64,000 nucleotides of DNA, from contig NZ_CP019508.1 in NCBI RefSeq assembly GCF_002002865.1, forward strand, positions 1 through 64,000, written 5' to 3'. A program made the translations under genes and the position numbers. This document shows, piece after piece, positions 44,625-54,038 of the stretch. The notes below the pieces were generated by a model. It saw nothing but the letters and a program-made list of their open reading frames with translations, had not been told where the DNA came from and made no database searches. Origin of the DNA: Brevundimonas sp. LM2. Its GTDB lineage: Bacteria; Pseudomonadota; Alphaproteobacteria; Caulobacterales; Caulobacteraceae. The stretch's first letter is position 1; every line of letters starts with the position of its first letter.

Positions 44625-45014
44625 ATGAATCGCCGCGCCCTCCTCCTCGCCCCCCTGGCCCTCGCGGCCACGCCGGCCCTCGCCTCGGGCAAGAAGGCCG
44701 CCGCCTCGGGCGAGACCTATTTCCGCTACCCCGTCGTCACGGCCAACACCTTCACCGCCGACGGCCGCCGCGGCGTCATGACGGTCGAGACCGGGGTCGA
44801 CATCGCCGACCCGGAACTGATGCTCCGCGCCCAGCAGTCCGCGCCCCGCGTCCGCGCCGTCTTCGCCATCCTGGCCCAGCGCGAGGCCGCCACCCTGCTC
44901 CCCGGCCAGCCCCCCAACGTCGACCGCCTGTCGCGTCAGTTCCAGTCGGCCATGAACATCATCCTGCGCCAGCGCGGCGCGACCCTGCTGCTCGGCACGG
45001 TGATGGTGGTTTGA
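44625..45014 (+). CDS. secreted hypothetical protein
   Basis: About 129 residues. The N-terminus MNRRALLLAPLALAATPALASG is a signal peptide with a two-arginine start, so it may go by Tat or Sec. The mature part has ETYFRYPVVTANTFTADGRRG and DIADPELMLRAQQSAPRVR. No domain is recognised. An SD-like GGGAGG lies 4 bases before the ATG. A tandem repeat arm starts 3 bases after the stop. Confidence 0.7.
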   Translation: MNRRALLLAPLALAATPALASGKKAAASGETYFRYPVVTANTFTADGRRGVMTVETGVDIADPELMLRAQQSAPRVRAVFAILAQREAATLLPGQPPNVDRLSRQFQSAMNIILRQRGATLLLGTVMVV

Positions 45015-45017
45015 GAT

Positions 45018-45120
45018 GAGGGAGTAGGGAGTAGGGACGAGAAGAGGTCCAACCCGTCCCTACGAACAGCCGCCTTACTCCCTACTCCCTAGTCCCTAGT
45101 CCCTAGTCCCTAGTCCCTAG
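45018..45120. repeat. GTAGGGA/TCCCTAG inverted tandem repeat (family B, copy 2)
   Basis: Left arm 45018-45040: GGGAGTA words. Right arm 45074-45120: about six CCCTAGT words. The right arm reaches into the ABC gene: its TAG stop (45117-45119, read on minus strand) lies in the arm. It is located between convergent genes and probably terminates both. Confidence 0.8.
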
Positions 45121-46091
45121 TCCTTCGTCGGACTGACCGCGTCCGCATCGCCATAGGTCAGCGCCAGGAACACGTCTTCCAGGTCCGGGTCCTCGGTCGT
45201 GATGTCCGAGATGGTAATCCCCGCCGCCCGCACGGCGGCCAGCACCTGTTCCACGGACGACTGGCCCTTCTTGTAGGTGATGGCGAAGGCCCCGTTCGGG
45301 CGCGCCACGACGTCGAAGCCCTGGACCACCGGCAGGCCGTCCAGGGGGTGTTCCGGCGTCACCACGACGTTCCGCGTATCCAGCCGGCGCAGCAGCTGCG
45401 GCGTCGGCTCGCAGGCCACCACCTGACCCCGGTTCATGATGGCGATGGTGTCGCAGAGCTCCTGCGCCTCCTCCAGATAGTGGGTGGTCAGCAGGATGGT
45501 CACGCCCTCGGCGTTGATCCGCCGGACGTATTCCCACAGCTGACGACGCAGCTCGACGTCCACCCCCGCCGTCGGCTCGTCCAGGATCAGGATGGGCGGA
45601 TTGTGCACCAGGGCCTTGGCCACCATCAGCCGCCGCTTCATCCCGCCCGACAGAGCCCGCACATAGGCATGGGCCTTGTCCGACAGGCCCAGCGCCGCCA
45701 GCAGCTCGTCCGACCGACGCTCGTTCTTCGGCACGCCATAGAATCCCGCCTGCACATCCAGCGCCTCGCGCGGGGTGAAGAACACATCCGCCACGATCTC
45801 CTGCGGCACGACGCCCAGGGCCGCGCGCGCGTCGCGGGGCCGTTCGTCGATGTCGCGGCCCCAGATGGCCGCCGTCCCGCCGGTCTTGTTGACCACCCCG
45901 GCCAGGATGTTGATCAGGGTCGACTTGCCCGCGCCGTTGGGTCCCAGCAGGCCGAACATCGACCCGCGCGGAATGACCAGGTCGACCCCGCGCAGGGCGG
46001 TCTTGGGCGGCGCCTTCTTGGACCCGGCATAGGTCTTCTCCAGCCCGTGCACCTCGATGGCGTTGACGGGCAGGGGTTCGGTCTGGGTCAT
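45117..46091 (-). CDS. ABC transporter ATP-binding protein
   Basis: About 324 residues of a single nucleotide-binding domain of the ABC-2 (DRA/NodI-like) family. Walker A LLGPNGAGKSTLIN, signature LSGGMKRRLMVAKAL, Walker B PPILILDEPTAGVDVELR, H-loop LLTTHYLEEAQELCD. No permease gene is adjacent, so it pairs with a distant permease. The stop TAG comes from the tandem repeat just downstream. Confidence 0.9.
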   Translation of the reverse strand: MTQTEPLPVNAIEVHGLEKTYAGSKKAPPKTALRGVDLVIPRGSMFGLLGPNGAGKSTLINILAGVVNKTGGTAAIWGRDIDERPRDARAALGVVPQEIVADVFFTPREALDVQAGFYGVPKNERRSDELLAALGLSDKAHAYVRALSGGMKRRLMVAKALVHNPPILILDEPTAGVDVELRRQLWEYVRRINAEGVTILLTTHYLEEAQELCDTIAIMNRGQVVACEPTPQLLRRLDTRNVVVTPEHPLDGLPVVQGFDVVARPNGAFAITYKKGQSSVEQVLAAVRAAGITISDITTEDPDLEDVFLALTYGDADAVSPTKD

Positions 46092-46166
46092 AAGGGACTT
46101 TCGGCGGAAGGCGTGGCCGTCTAACTAGGCGCGAGGCCTCCCCGCGCCAAGACCACGGATCCGATC

Positions 46167-46403
46167 ATGCCCCCGCGCCACCCCGAAACCTTCGTCGCCC
46201 CGCCCGAAACGATCGTGGTCTCGACCAAGCGGGTCGCCTGCGACGGCGGCGGCGTCCTGGGCCATCCCCTGGTCTATCTGGACATGGGCGGCGAGGATTT
46301 CGTCGAGTGCGGCTACTGCGACCGCCGCTTCGCCCTGTCCGCCGACCACCACTCCGAAAGCGACTACCTGGACCCGGCCGCCCGCCCGCCCGAGGCGCAC
46401 TGA
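46167..46403 (+). CDS. NDUFS6-like zinc-finger domain protein
   Basis: 78 residues. CDGGGVLGHPLVYLDMG then ECGYCDRRFAL gives a C-x7-H...C-x2-C zinc site like zf-CHCC. In mitochondria NDUFS6 is in complex I; bacterial homologues are of unclear role. Intact; starts at ATG 46167. Confidence 0.85.
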   Translation: MPPRHPETFVAPPETIVVSTKRVACDGGGVLGHPLVYLDMGGEDFVECGYCDRRFALSADHHSESDYLDPAARPPEAH

Positions 46404-46425
46404 CGGCCGGCCCGGGCCCCTCTCG

Positions 46426-47007
46426 TCAGGCCGGGGCCTTCGGCTCCCGCATCGGCTTCAGGGCCACCGCCCATTTGTGCAGCTCGGTCAGCATACCCGT
46501 CGTCCCGGCGATGGTCTGTTCGTTCGGATTGAAGACGCCGTCCTCGCCGATGAAGGTGCCGAAGAACGGCACCGGCACCGCCTGGGCGATGGCCATCATG
46601 TTCAGATTGCCCAGCAGGCCGCGCAAGGTCTGCGACGACCGCAGCCCGCCCGACACCCCGCCATAGCTGACCACGGCGGCCGGCTTGTAGGTCCATTCGT
46701 GGTACAGGCACTGGATCGCGTTGATCACCGACGCCGGGGCGACATAGTCGTACTCGGGCGTCACGAACACGAAGGCGTCGGCCGGGGCCACGCTCGCGCT
46801 CCAGCGCTTGGTGTGGGCGTGCTCATAGCGGTTCTGCGCCGGATGGGCGGCCTCGTCGAACAGCGGCAGGTCGAAGGCGGCCAGATCGACCAGCTCGACC
46901 TCGAACGCCCCATGCTCGCGGGCGAACCGGTCGACCCATTCCGCCACTGGGGTTCCCGCCCGCGCGGGGCGGGTGCTGCAGATGATGATGTTGAGCTTCA
47001 GTGCCAT
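46426..47007 (-). CDS. NADPH-dependent FMN reductase-like flavoprotein
   Basis: About 193 residues. Flavodoxin-like reductase: IIICSTRPARAGTPVAEWVD binds FMN phosphate; PADAFVFVTPEYDYVAPASVINAIQCL and AVVSYGGVSGGLRSSQTLRGL are family blocks. Similar to azoreductase/chromate reductase proteins. Convergent with the zinc-finger gene. Confidence 0.9.
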   Translation of the reverse strand: MALKLNIIICSTRPARAGTPVAEWVDRFAREHGAFEVELVDLAAFDLPLFDEAAHPAQNRYEHAHTKRWSASVAPADAFVFVTPEYDYVAPASVINAIQCLYHEWTYKPAAVVSYGGVSGGLRSSQTLRGLLGNLNMMAIAQAVPVPFFGTFIGEDGVFNPNEQTIAGTTGMLTELHKWAVALKPMREPKAPA

Positions 47008-47162
47008 GGGCGCGGCCCTCCTCGGCGTGGATCAGATCGGGTCGGTTGCCGTGGCCGCGCGGGGCGGCGAGACACGGTCTCAGCTGGATAGGGAGCGCGA
47101 CGCGAAAAAGCGAGCGCTGGCATGCTGCGGAGACCGCCGCCTGGCCCGGCGTCGGTACCCGC

Positions 47163-49730
47163 CTAGCCTCCGCTTCCGTTCGTTCGGGCCGCCCCGGCGG
47201 CGATGGTCTCGGCGGTATAGGGCTTCTTGATCACGATGCGGCCCTGGTGCTCGGGCGGCAGCTGGATCTCCTCGCCATAGCCGGTGGCGAAGACATAGGG
47301 CACGCCGGCCTGTCGCAGCCGGTCGGCGATCGGAAAACTGAGCTCGCGGCCCAGGTTCACATCCAGGAAGGCGAAGGTCGGGATCTCGGCCTCGATCAGC
47401 CGCAGGGCCTCGGCGACGTCGCCGGCGGTGCGCACCGTCTCGGCCCCCAGGGCGGCCAGCATCTCCTCGGCGTCCATGGCGATGATCATACTGTCCTCGA
47501 CCAGAAGCACGGACCCGCTGAGGCGGAAGGCGGGAACGGCCACGTCGGGCGTTGGCGCGGCCGGCGGGACGACCACGCCCAGCTCGACGAACCGCGCCGG
47601 CACCACGAACCGCGCCTTCAGCCCGTGCAGGGCGTAGTCGATCCGGGCCTCGCCGCCCAGGTCGTGGGGCACCGAGCGTTCGATGATGGTCGTGCCGAAG
47701 CCCCGCCGCGTGGGCGCCTGGACCGGCGGCCCGCCGGTCTCGCGCCACTGAAGAACCAGATCGCCGTCGACCAGGCTCCAGTGGATGCTCACCAGGCCGG
47801 ACTGATCGCACAGCGCTCCGTATTTGGCCGCGTTGGTCACCATTTCATGGAGCACCAGGGCCAGGGTGGCGAAGGCCTCGGGATGCAGTTTTACGGGAGG
47901 TCCGTCGATCTGGACCCGCGTTTCGCCCGCCTGCAGATAGGCGGCCGCCTCGGTGACGATCAGGTCGGACAGGGCGCGCGGCCCCCAGTTGCTCAGGGTG
48001 ATCTGGTCGTGCGCCCGGGCCAGGGCCTGGACCCGGCCGCCGATCGTGGCGGCGAAGCTTTCGACGTCGGTGGCTCCACCCCGGCTCTGGGTGATCAGAC
48101 CCCGGATCAGCCCCAGGATGTTGCGGACCCGGTGGTTCAGCTCGGCGATCAGCAGGTCCTGGCGCTGGGCGGCGCGCTCGCGTTCCTGATCGGCCACGCC
48201 GGTCAGGCGCAGCACGACCTCCAGGATGGTCACCCGCAGGGCGTCGGCCGCGCGCAGCTCGGGCTCGGTCCAGGGGGCGCCGTGGCCGCGGATGATTTCC
48301 TGCCAGGCCTCGAAACTCTTGCGCGGCGTCAGCCGGACGCCGTTCGGACCGACCTCCGCCGGCTTGGCGGGATCGCCCGCCCAGGTGATCGACTGCGTCA
48401 CCTCGCGCCGGAAAAAGATCAGGTAATCGCGCGGCGTCCGCGACACCGGGATGGCCAGCATGCCGGCCGCGCGGTCGGCATAGTCGCGGGCCGGCGGGAA
48501 GGCCCGCCCCAGGGCTTCCAGCGACAGCACCTTGCTGGCGGCGCTCTGGTCCAGGAAGCGCAGCAGGGGGACCAGCTCGTCGCGCGTCGGGGTGAAGCCG
48601 GTCAGGACCAGGTCGGTGCCGATGCGCACCACCATGCCGTCGCAGGGCACGATCTCCGACAGGCTTTCGGCCATGCCCGCGAGGCTTTCGGCCGTGGATC
48701 CGCTTTCGACGATCGCGGCCATCAGCCCGTCGTGCACCTGGCGGGTGCGCTGCTCGTAGGCCGAGACCGCCTCGCGTTCCCGCGTCTCGATCATCAGCGA
48801 CAGCACCTGGGCGAACAGTTCGGCCGCCGTCCGCCGTTCATAGCTGACGGGACGGGCGGTCGTGTGATGGCAGGCGATCAGACCCCACAGCCGCCCCCCG
48901 CGCAGCAGCGAGATGGTCAGGGTCGCCCCGACCCCCATGTTCTTCAGATACTCGATATGGATCGGCGAATGGGCCCGCAGCGTGCTCATCGACAGGTCCA
49001 GCGGCTCGCCCTCCGGACCCAGTTGCGGCACGATCAGGGTGGGGGTGGCCTTCACGTCGGCGGCGACGCGCACGACGTTGCGCTCCATCAGGGCGCGGGC
49101 CTGTTTGGGAATGTCGGACGCGGGATAGCGCAGGCCCAGGAAGGGCTCCAGCCCGGCCCGCACCCGCTCGGCCACGACCTCGCCCGATCCGTCCGGATGG
49201 AAGCGATAGATCATCACCCGGTGGTGGCCGGTCAGGGCCCGCACCTGCCGTGCCGCCTCCTTCAGCAGGTCGCCCAGATCGGTCAGGGGCTTCAGCCGCG
49301 CCAGCATCGACTGGACCATGGCCGAGGGGTTCAGCTCCGTCTCCGGTTCGCTGGGCTCGGCCTCGATGACGATCTCGCCGCCCGACATATGGATGGCCAG
49401 GTCGAACCGGACCCCGTCCTCGCGCAAAGGGACGCCGAAGGCGCGCTCGACCGCGTCCGCCCCGCGCAGGATCGCCAGCCGGTTGCGCAGGGTGTGCACC
49501 GCCTCCAGCCCGAACACGTCCTTCAGGGACGCGCCCAGCAGGGCGTCGACCGTGCCCCCGACGAAGTCCGGCGCATTGGCCGAAACCCGCGAGATCAGCC
49601 AGTCGGTCGAGACCGCGACCAGGAAACCGTTCGGCTGGATGGCGCTGATCAGGTGGATCGGCTCGCGATCGCAGTTGGTCAGGTCGACCGGCTCGCTCAG
49701 GGGGCCCGCGGCCGGGTCGCTCGCGTTCAT
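47163..49730 (-). CDS. bphP: bacteriophytochrome hybrid HWE histidine kinase with receiver
   Basis: About 855 residues. N-terminal PAS with Cys20 (LTNCDREPIH) that binds biliverdin, ISAIQPNGFLVAV; GAF with YPASDIPKQARALM and RAHSPIHIEYLKNMGVG; PHY domain near 310-510; HWE-type kinase with ELNHRVRNILGLIRGLI, LHEMVTNAAKYGAL and LQWRETGGPP; receiver with FLDVNLG (phosphorylated Asp) in SVLLVEDSMIIAMDAEE to IVIKKPYT. A hybrid: kinase and receiver in one chain. It likely senses red/far-red light. ATG 49730 overlaps the heme oxygenase stop (ATGA). Confidence 0.95.
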   Translation of the reverse strand: MNASDPAAGPLSEPVDLTNCDREPIHLISAIQPNGFLVAVSTDWLISRVSANAPDFVGGTVDALLGASLKDVFGLEAVHTLRNRLAILRGADAVERAFGVPLREDGVRFDLAIHMSGGEIVIEAEPSEPETELNPSAMVQSMLARLKPLTDLGDLLKEAARQVRALTGHHRVMIYRFHPDGSGEVVAERVRAGLEPFLGLRYPASDIPKQARALMERNVVRVAADVKATPTLIVPQLGPEGEPLDLSMSTLRAHSPIHIEYLKNMGVGATLTISLLRGGRLWGLIACHHTTARPVSYERRTAAELFAQVLSLMIETREREAVSAYEQRTRQVHDGLMAAIVESGSTAESLAGMAESLSEIVPCDGMVVRIGTDLVLTGFTPTRDELVPLLRFLDQSAASKVLSLEALGRAFPPARDYADRAAGMLAIPVSRTPRDYLIFFRREVTQSITWAGDPAKPAEVGPNGVRLTPRKSFEAWQEIIRGHGAPWTEPELRAADALRVTILEVVLRLTGVADQERERAAQRQDLLIAELNHRVRNILGLIRGLITQSRGGATDVESFAATIGGRVQALARAHDQITLSNWGPRALSDLIVTEAAAYLQAGETRVQIDGPPVKLHPEAFATLALVLHEMVTNAAKYGALCDQSGLVSIHWSLVDGDLVLQWRETGGPPVQAPTRRGFGTTIIERSVPHDLGGEARIDYALHGLKARFVVPARFVELGVVVPPAAPTPDVAVPAFRLSGSVLLVEDSMIIAMDAEEMLAALGAETVRTAGDVAEALRLIEAEIPTFAFLDVNLGRELSFPIADRLRQAGVPYVFATGYGEEIQLPPEHQGRIVIKKPYTAETIAAGAARTNGSGG

Positions 49731-50329
49731 GCGGCGGCCGCCATCGGTCGCGCCAGGCGCTCATAGACGGCGAAGGTCGCGCGCGCGCCGGCGATCAGCG
49801 CCGTCGTATCATCCGGATCGGCGGTCCCGCGCGCCGTCAGCTGGTCCAGCAGCCGGGCCCAGGGCTCGCCCAGCCGCAGATCCAGATAGGCGGTCGGCAG
49901 GCCGGGCCCGACGCGACGGCGCAGAATCCGCGACCCCAGGCGCGAGCCGCGCACGACATAGGAAAGACCCAGGCCGTCGATGCGGCCGGCCAACGGATCG
50001 GCGGGAGGCGACGGCCGCAGCCCGAGCGCCGCCAGGTCGGCCGCCAGGGCCTCGACCAGGGCGTCGAAATCCACCGCGTCCGCCGCGCGCCAGTGCGGCC
50101 GCAGGGCGATCATGGCCGTATGGTTCAGCTGCAGGAAGGCGCCGTACGCGTCCCGGTCCGTCAGATCGAACCCCGACATCGCCTGATCGACGGTTTCATG
50201 GTCCAGCCGCGTCGCCTGCTTCAGGCGCAGATGAACGGAGGGGACAGGGCCATCGATCGGCGGCGTGGCCGCACGGCCCGGCGTTTCGGCGGTCTGTCCG
50301 AACACTCGCGCTGGGTCCGATCTGCTCAT
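49727..50329 (-). CDS. bphO: biliverdin-producing heme oxygenase
   Basis: About 200 residues. Converts heme to biliverdin, the chromophore for the phytochrome next to it. Proximal His44 is in LKQATRLDHETVDQAM; VVRGSRLGSRILRRRVG matches the bacterial BphO/HmuO type. The stop overlaps bphP by 4 bases, so stoichiometry is coupled. Intact. Confidence 0.93.
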   Translation of the reverse strand: MSRSDPARVFGQTAETPGRAATPPIDGPVPSVHLRLKQATRLDHETVDQAMSGFDLTDRDAYGAFLQLNHTAMIALRPHWRAADAVDFDALVEALAADLAALGLRPSPPADPLAGRIDGLGLSYVVRGSRLGSRILRRRVGPGLPTAYLDLRLGEPWARLLDQLTARGTADPDDTTALIAGARATFAVYERLARPMAAAA

Positions 50330-50507
50330 GGATTACCGGTGCCTGATCGTTGCACGCCTGTTGGATTGGCCCTCAGTGTCGCCAAGCCTAGGGCACGGGG
50401 AACAAACGGACAAGCGGCCAGCGGCGGACCCAGGGGTGGGCCCGCCGCCTCGGCTGGCGAGCAGAACGCCGACAGTACCGCGCGGGGCGGGCTTGTGATG
50501 CCGTTCG

Positions 50508-53018
50508 TCAGTCGGCGCGCGCGGCGTTGAACGCCTCGGCCGCGTGCATCAGCTCGATGTAGCTGGGTCCCAGATTGACGACGTATTCGTTCTCGCCCCA
50601 CAGGAAGGGCCAGTCTTCCTTGTTCTCGGGGAAGTCGGGCTTAATGATCAGCACCCCCGGCACGACGCCCCCGGCGATGAAGGAAAAGTCGGCCCGGTTG
50701 CTCCCATAGGCCACCTCCTTGGACACCGTGCCCACGCCGGACACCAGCGACACGTCGGAACCGGGGTGGTTGCCGTGGATGAAGTCAACGGCGCGCAGCA
50801 GGGCCTGGCCGTCGACGATCTCGGGAAAGGCGGCGTGCAGGGCATGGGCGGTCAGGCCGTAGTCGATCACCTGGCCGCTGCCGGCCCATCCCCCTGTCCC
50901 GATCGGCACGCCATAGGGGTTGGCCGCGGCGATTTCGACCGACCGCGCGGCCCAGCGCCGGGCCGTGGCCTCCACCTGCGCGCGATAGTCCGCCGGCATC
51001 AGCGGCAGGGCCTGGAGCGCGGTCCGCAGGACCCCTCCCGACGGGTCCTCAAGGTCCGCCCAGCCCGCCGCGACCCCTTCGGCGTAGATCGGCTTGCCGG
51101 TCGCCAGCAGCAGTTCCACCGCCGCGGTGAACCGTTCCACCTCCAGCGGTCCGCCGGTGGTGTTGCCGTGCCGGAAGGTGGCGGGCTCCCGCCCCTGTTC
51201 CTCGGCCCAGATCCGTTCGGCGATGGCCAGGCTCTTGGCGGCCAGCGGGTCGCGGAAGTCCTTCAACACGCGGCTGGCCGCGGCCAGGGCGGCGATCGAG
51301 CCGTAGTTCAGGGCGCTGGACCGGCTGGTGAAGACCCAGCGGTCGTCGGGATCGCCGCTGCGGCCGTCGGCCTGCTCGCCGGGTGCCAGCGCGGGGTCAT
51401 AGATCAGGCCGTCGGTCTTCGATCCGGCGTCGCCCAGGTGAGTGTATTGGGCCACGTCCGGTTCGACGATGCCGTGGATGGCGTGGCCAACCGCGTCGAA
51501 CTGGGCCACCAGCTGCAAAGTCCCGTGCTCGACCTGCTGCAGGATGTCGGCCTCGCCGTCCGGCACGTGCAGTTCGACCCGACGGCGCGACTGGTCGATC
51601 AGGGTCTGATCGCGCGCCGGCCGGTACGCTTCCCAGACCGAGACCAGGGACCGGATCGCGGCGTACTGGGTCTGGGTGCGCTGATCGAAATCACCCGCGT
51701 CCAGCCAGCCGCCCACCGCCAGGCCGGGGATGTGCTCGCCGGGCTCGAAGCGGGTGTCGGTGGTCGGGCCCTGCCGGTAGAGGTCGATGTGTTCGTGGTT
51801 CAGCGGGGCCTGCCGGGCATCGTCCCGGTGCGGGTCGCCATGCCAGACCCGGTAGGCCTCATTGACGAACATATGGTCCATCTGGACCGGCAGGAAGACG
51901 TCGCTGGTCGGCCGCCAGGTCCCGGCCAGGGCGTCCCCGGCGATGCGGAAGGGCGCGGTGCGCGTGCCCCCGGCCTCGATCACATACAGGCCTGGGTCCT
52001 GAACGGTGGAGAAGTCGAAGGTCCGGTAGTCGTAGCGCAGATAGGCGCCCCAGGGCTCCGCAGGTGCCACCAGGCGCGCGTCCTCGGCCCCGTCGGCGCC
52101 GATGCGGATCAGCCGGGCCTCGACCGCCGGCGCGGCGTTGCGGTCCATCTCGATGACCGCGACCTTGGGCTGCTGCGGCGCATAACCGATCTGCGAATGG
52201 CCGATCACCGCCGGGCGCACCCAGTCCGGCACGCTGTGGGCGGCCAGGGTCCAGCGCACCACCGAGCCGGTCCGCCCGCCCGGAATCAGGCTGCGCAGCA
52301 CGAACCAGCCGTTCTGGGCCTGGTTGCGGCCGTCGAACAGCGCGAGGTCTCCGGTCTCCGCCGTGACGGTCACCCGCCGCGCCGGATCTTCCGGGGCCAG
52401 GACCACGGTCCCGCCGGTGGCGAAGGGCAGGGGCTCGGCGCCCGGACCAAAGTCGCGGCCGCTGGCGGCGTTGCGGGGCCCGCCGGCCACCATCTCCCCG
52501 GCCGGGTGCAGCGGGAACAGGCCCGCCGCGCCGTCGGCCATGAAGCTGCGCCGGACATAGGCGGAGGGCAGGAATTCGAGGTTCAGCCCGGCCTGCCCCA
52601 CCAGAGCCGCCGGAAGCGGCTGGTCCAGCACGACCTCCAGCGTGACGACCTCGCCGCGCGGCGTGGCCACGATCGTGTACCGGAAGCCATGGTCGGCATA
52701 TTCAAGCACGGCCGTGATGGCCCCGGTCTCGGGATCGACCGTGCGGCTGACCAGGGCGCCGATGGGGTCCCACTGGCCCGGCGTGGCCGACAGCCGGACA
52801 TCGCCGTTGGTGGCCGTCCGGACGCCCTGCTGGATCAGTTCGACGCCGCTGATCTTGGAGTCCGCGAACAGGCCGTCATACCAGTTCGAGAACACCAGCC
52901 AGTTGACCCCCCGGGCCTCCAGATAGCCGGCCTCGTTCAGCCGAAGGCCGTCCTGCGCCATCGCCGGGGCGCTTGCGGTCGCCAGGAGCACGGCCAGGCT
53001 GGCCCATGGATGTTTCAT
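50508..53018 (-). CDS. secreted glycoside hydrolase family 9 enzyme
   Basis: About 836 residues. Signal peptide HPWASLAVLLATASAPAMAQ, then Ig-like/CelD_N type domain (IGYAPQQPKVAVIEMD near 320), then the GH9 catalytic domain with VGGWLDAGDFDQRT (catalytic Asp pair), and near the C-terminus GENEYVVNLGPSYIELMHAAEAFN with the catalytic Glu. These are usually endo-beta-1,4-glucanases; substrate here is beta-glucan or related. An operator-like repeat is just before the gene. ATG 53018 is chosen because a signal peptide follows. Confidence 0.9.
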   Translation of the reverse strand: MKHPWASLAVLLATASAPAMAQDGLRLNEAGYLEARGVNWLVFSNWYDGLFADSKISGVELIQQGVRTATNGDVRLSATPGQWDPIGALVSRTVDPETGAITAVLEYADHGFRYTIVATPRGEVVTLEVVLDQPLPAALVGQAGLNLEFLPSAYVRRSFMADGAAGLFPLHPAGEMVAGGPRNAASGRDFGPGAEPLPFATGGTVVLAPEDPARRVTVTAETGDLALFDGRNQAQNGWFVLRSLIPGGRTGSVVRWTLAAHSVPDWVRPAVIGHSQIGYAPQQPKVAVIEMDRNAAPAVEARLIRIGADGAEDARLVAPAEPWGAYLRYDYRTFDFSTVQDPGLYVIEAGGTRTAPFRIAGDALAGTWRPTSDVFLPVQMDHMFVNEAYRVWHGDPHRDDARQAPLNHEHIDLYRQGPTTDTRFEPGEHIPGLAVGGWLDAGDFDQRTQTQYAAIRSLVSVWEAYRPARDQTLIDQSRRRVELHVPDGEADILQQVEHGTLQLVAQFDAVGHAIHGIVEPDVAQYTHLGDAGSKTDGLIYDPALAPGEQADGRSGDPDDRWVFTSRSSALNYGSIAALAAASRVLKDFRDPLAAKSLAIAERIWAEEQGREPATFRHGNTTGGPLEVERFTAAVELLLATGKPIYAEGVAAGWADLEDPSGGVLRTALQALPLMPADYRAQVEATARRWAARSVEIAAANPYGVPIGTGGWAGSGQVIDYGLTAHALHAAFPEIVDGQALLRAVDFIHGNHPGSDVSLVSGVGTVSKEVAYGSNRADFSFIAGGVVPGVLIIKPDFPENKEDWPFLWGENEYVVNLGPSYIELMHAAEAFNAARAD

Positions 53019-53033
53019 CGTCTTTTTCCTCGC

Positions 53034-53055
53034 CCGTTGACAACGTTGACAACGG
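53034..53055. promoter_or_regulatory. LacI-family-like operator TTGACAACGTTGACAA
   Basis: Direct repeat of TTGACAACG, also near-palindromic with a CAACGTTG centre and CCGTTG/CAACGG ends. This resembles LacI-family operators with a central CG. It lies about 16 bases upstream of the GH9 ATG and 50 bases from the LysR gene start, so it may control either gene. No LacI-family gene is in the window. Confidence 0.5.
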
Positions 53056-53106
53056 ACGACCGGCTTTTCAAGCGGCGCTGTGACAAACCGGGTCGCGCCA
53101 GCCGGA

Positions 53107-54038
53107 ATGCGCCGCCTCGACCCGGGACGGGTCCCCGTCTTCCGACCGCCGGGAAGTCCTTCGCGGCCGCCGCCGGCCCTCTGGGCATCACCCCCGCCGC
53201 CGTCGGACAGCGGGTCAAGGTGCTCGAGAACTATCTGGGAATGGAACTGTTGAGCCGGACGCGGGGCGGTCTCGAACCCACGCCCGCCCTCCAGGCGGCT
53301 CTGCCGCGTCTGGCCAGCGCCTTCGCCGACCTTGAGGCCGCAGCCCAGGACCTGGAGCTGCAGCGCGGCCACGAACTGCATATCGCCGCCGCTTCCGACC
53401 TCGTGGACCTGTGGCTGGCCCCCCGGCTGGATCGCTTCCGGGCCGCCCATCCCAACGTTCGGTTCTGCATCAACGGCGAGGGCGATGCGCCGCTGCGGCT
53501 GGGACGCGTCGACTGCGAGATCCGCTACGGGCCGGTCCTTGCCGATCCCCGTGAGGATCTGCTGTTCCGGGACTATGTCGTGCCGGTCGCCTCCGCGACC
53601 AACGTCCGCCGCACCGCCGCCCTGGACGCCGCACTACGGCTCGAAGGCTTCCCGCTCGTCCATGTCGACTTCTTCAAGGACGATCCGGCGGGTCTGTCAT
53701 GGCCGGACTGGGTCGCCGCCCACGGCGTCACCCGCAGCGCGCCCCAGCGCGGCATGCGGTTCCGGCGCATCACGGCGGCCCTGGACGCCATCCTGGCCAA
53801 TGCGGGCGTCGGGCTGTGCGGTCTGGCCCTGCTCGGGGACCGGCTGGACCAGGGCGAGCTGGCCCTGCCCTATCCGGTCGCCAGCGGTCGCTGGAGCCAG
53901 CACGGCTTCGTCGCCCGCTTCCGCCCCGACAGCGGCGGCCGCCGCCTGCTCGCGCGCTCTCGCGCCTGGCTGCGGGACGAAGCGCGCCAGACGGTCCTCT
54001 GGCTGGAGACCACCGCGTCGGGCGCCGCCTCGCCCTAG
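53107..54038 (+). pseudogene. LysR-family regulator gene with frameshift near start
   Basis: From ATG 53107 the first codons MRRLDPGRVPVFR fit the beginning of a LysR-type regulator (GcvA-like), but the next part SFAAAAGPLGITPAAVGQRVKVLENYLG is in another frame; one base (or 7) appears lost near 53145. The rest is complete: HTH, LELQRGHELHIAAASDLVDLWLAPRL substrate-binding domain, GLALLGDRLDQGELALPYP, to the stop at 54038. No start codon is available in the downstream frame near the HTH, hence it is called a pseudogene or sequence error. It is divergent from the GH9 gene, which it may once have controlled. Confidence 0.65.

Noticed and set aside
50544..54038. A very long plus-strand open frame of over 1100 codons opposite the GH9 gene
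   Set aside because: Most of it is antisense to a clear GH9 enzyme; low-complexity Arg/Gly/Asp composition is the usual shadow in high-GC DNA. Only the last part (the LysR regulator) is real coding sequence.
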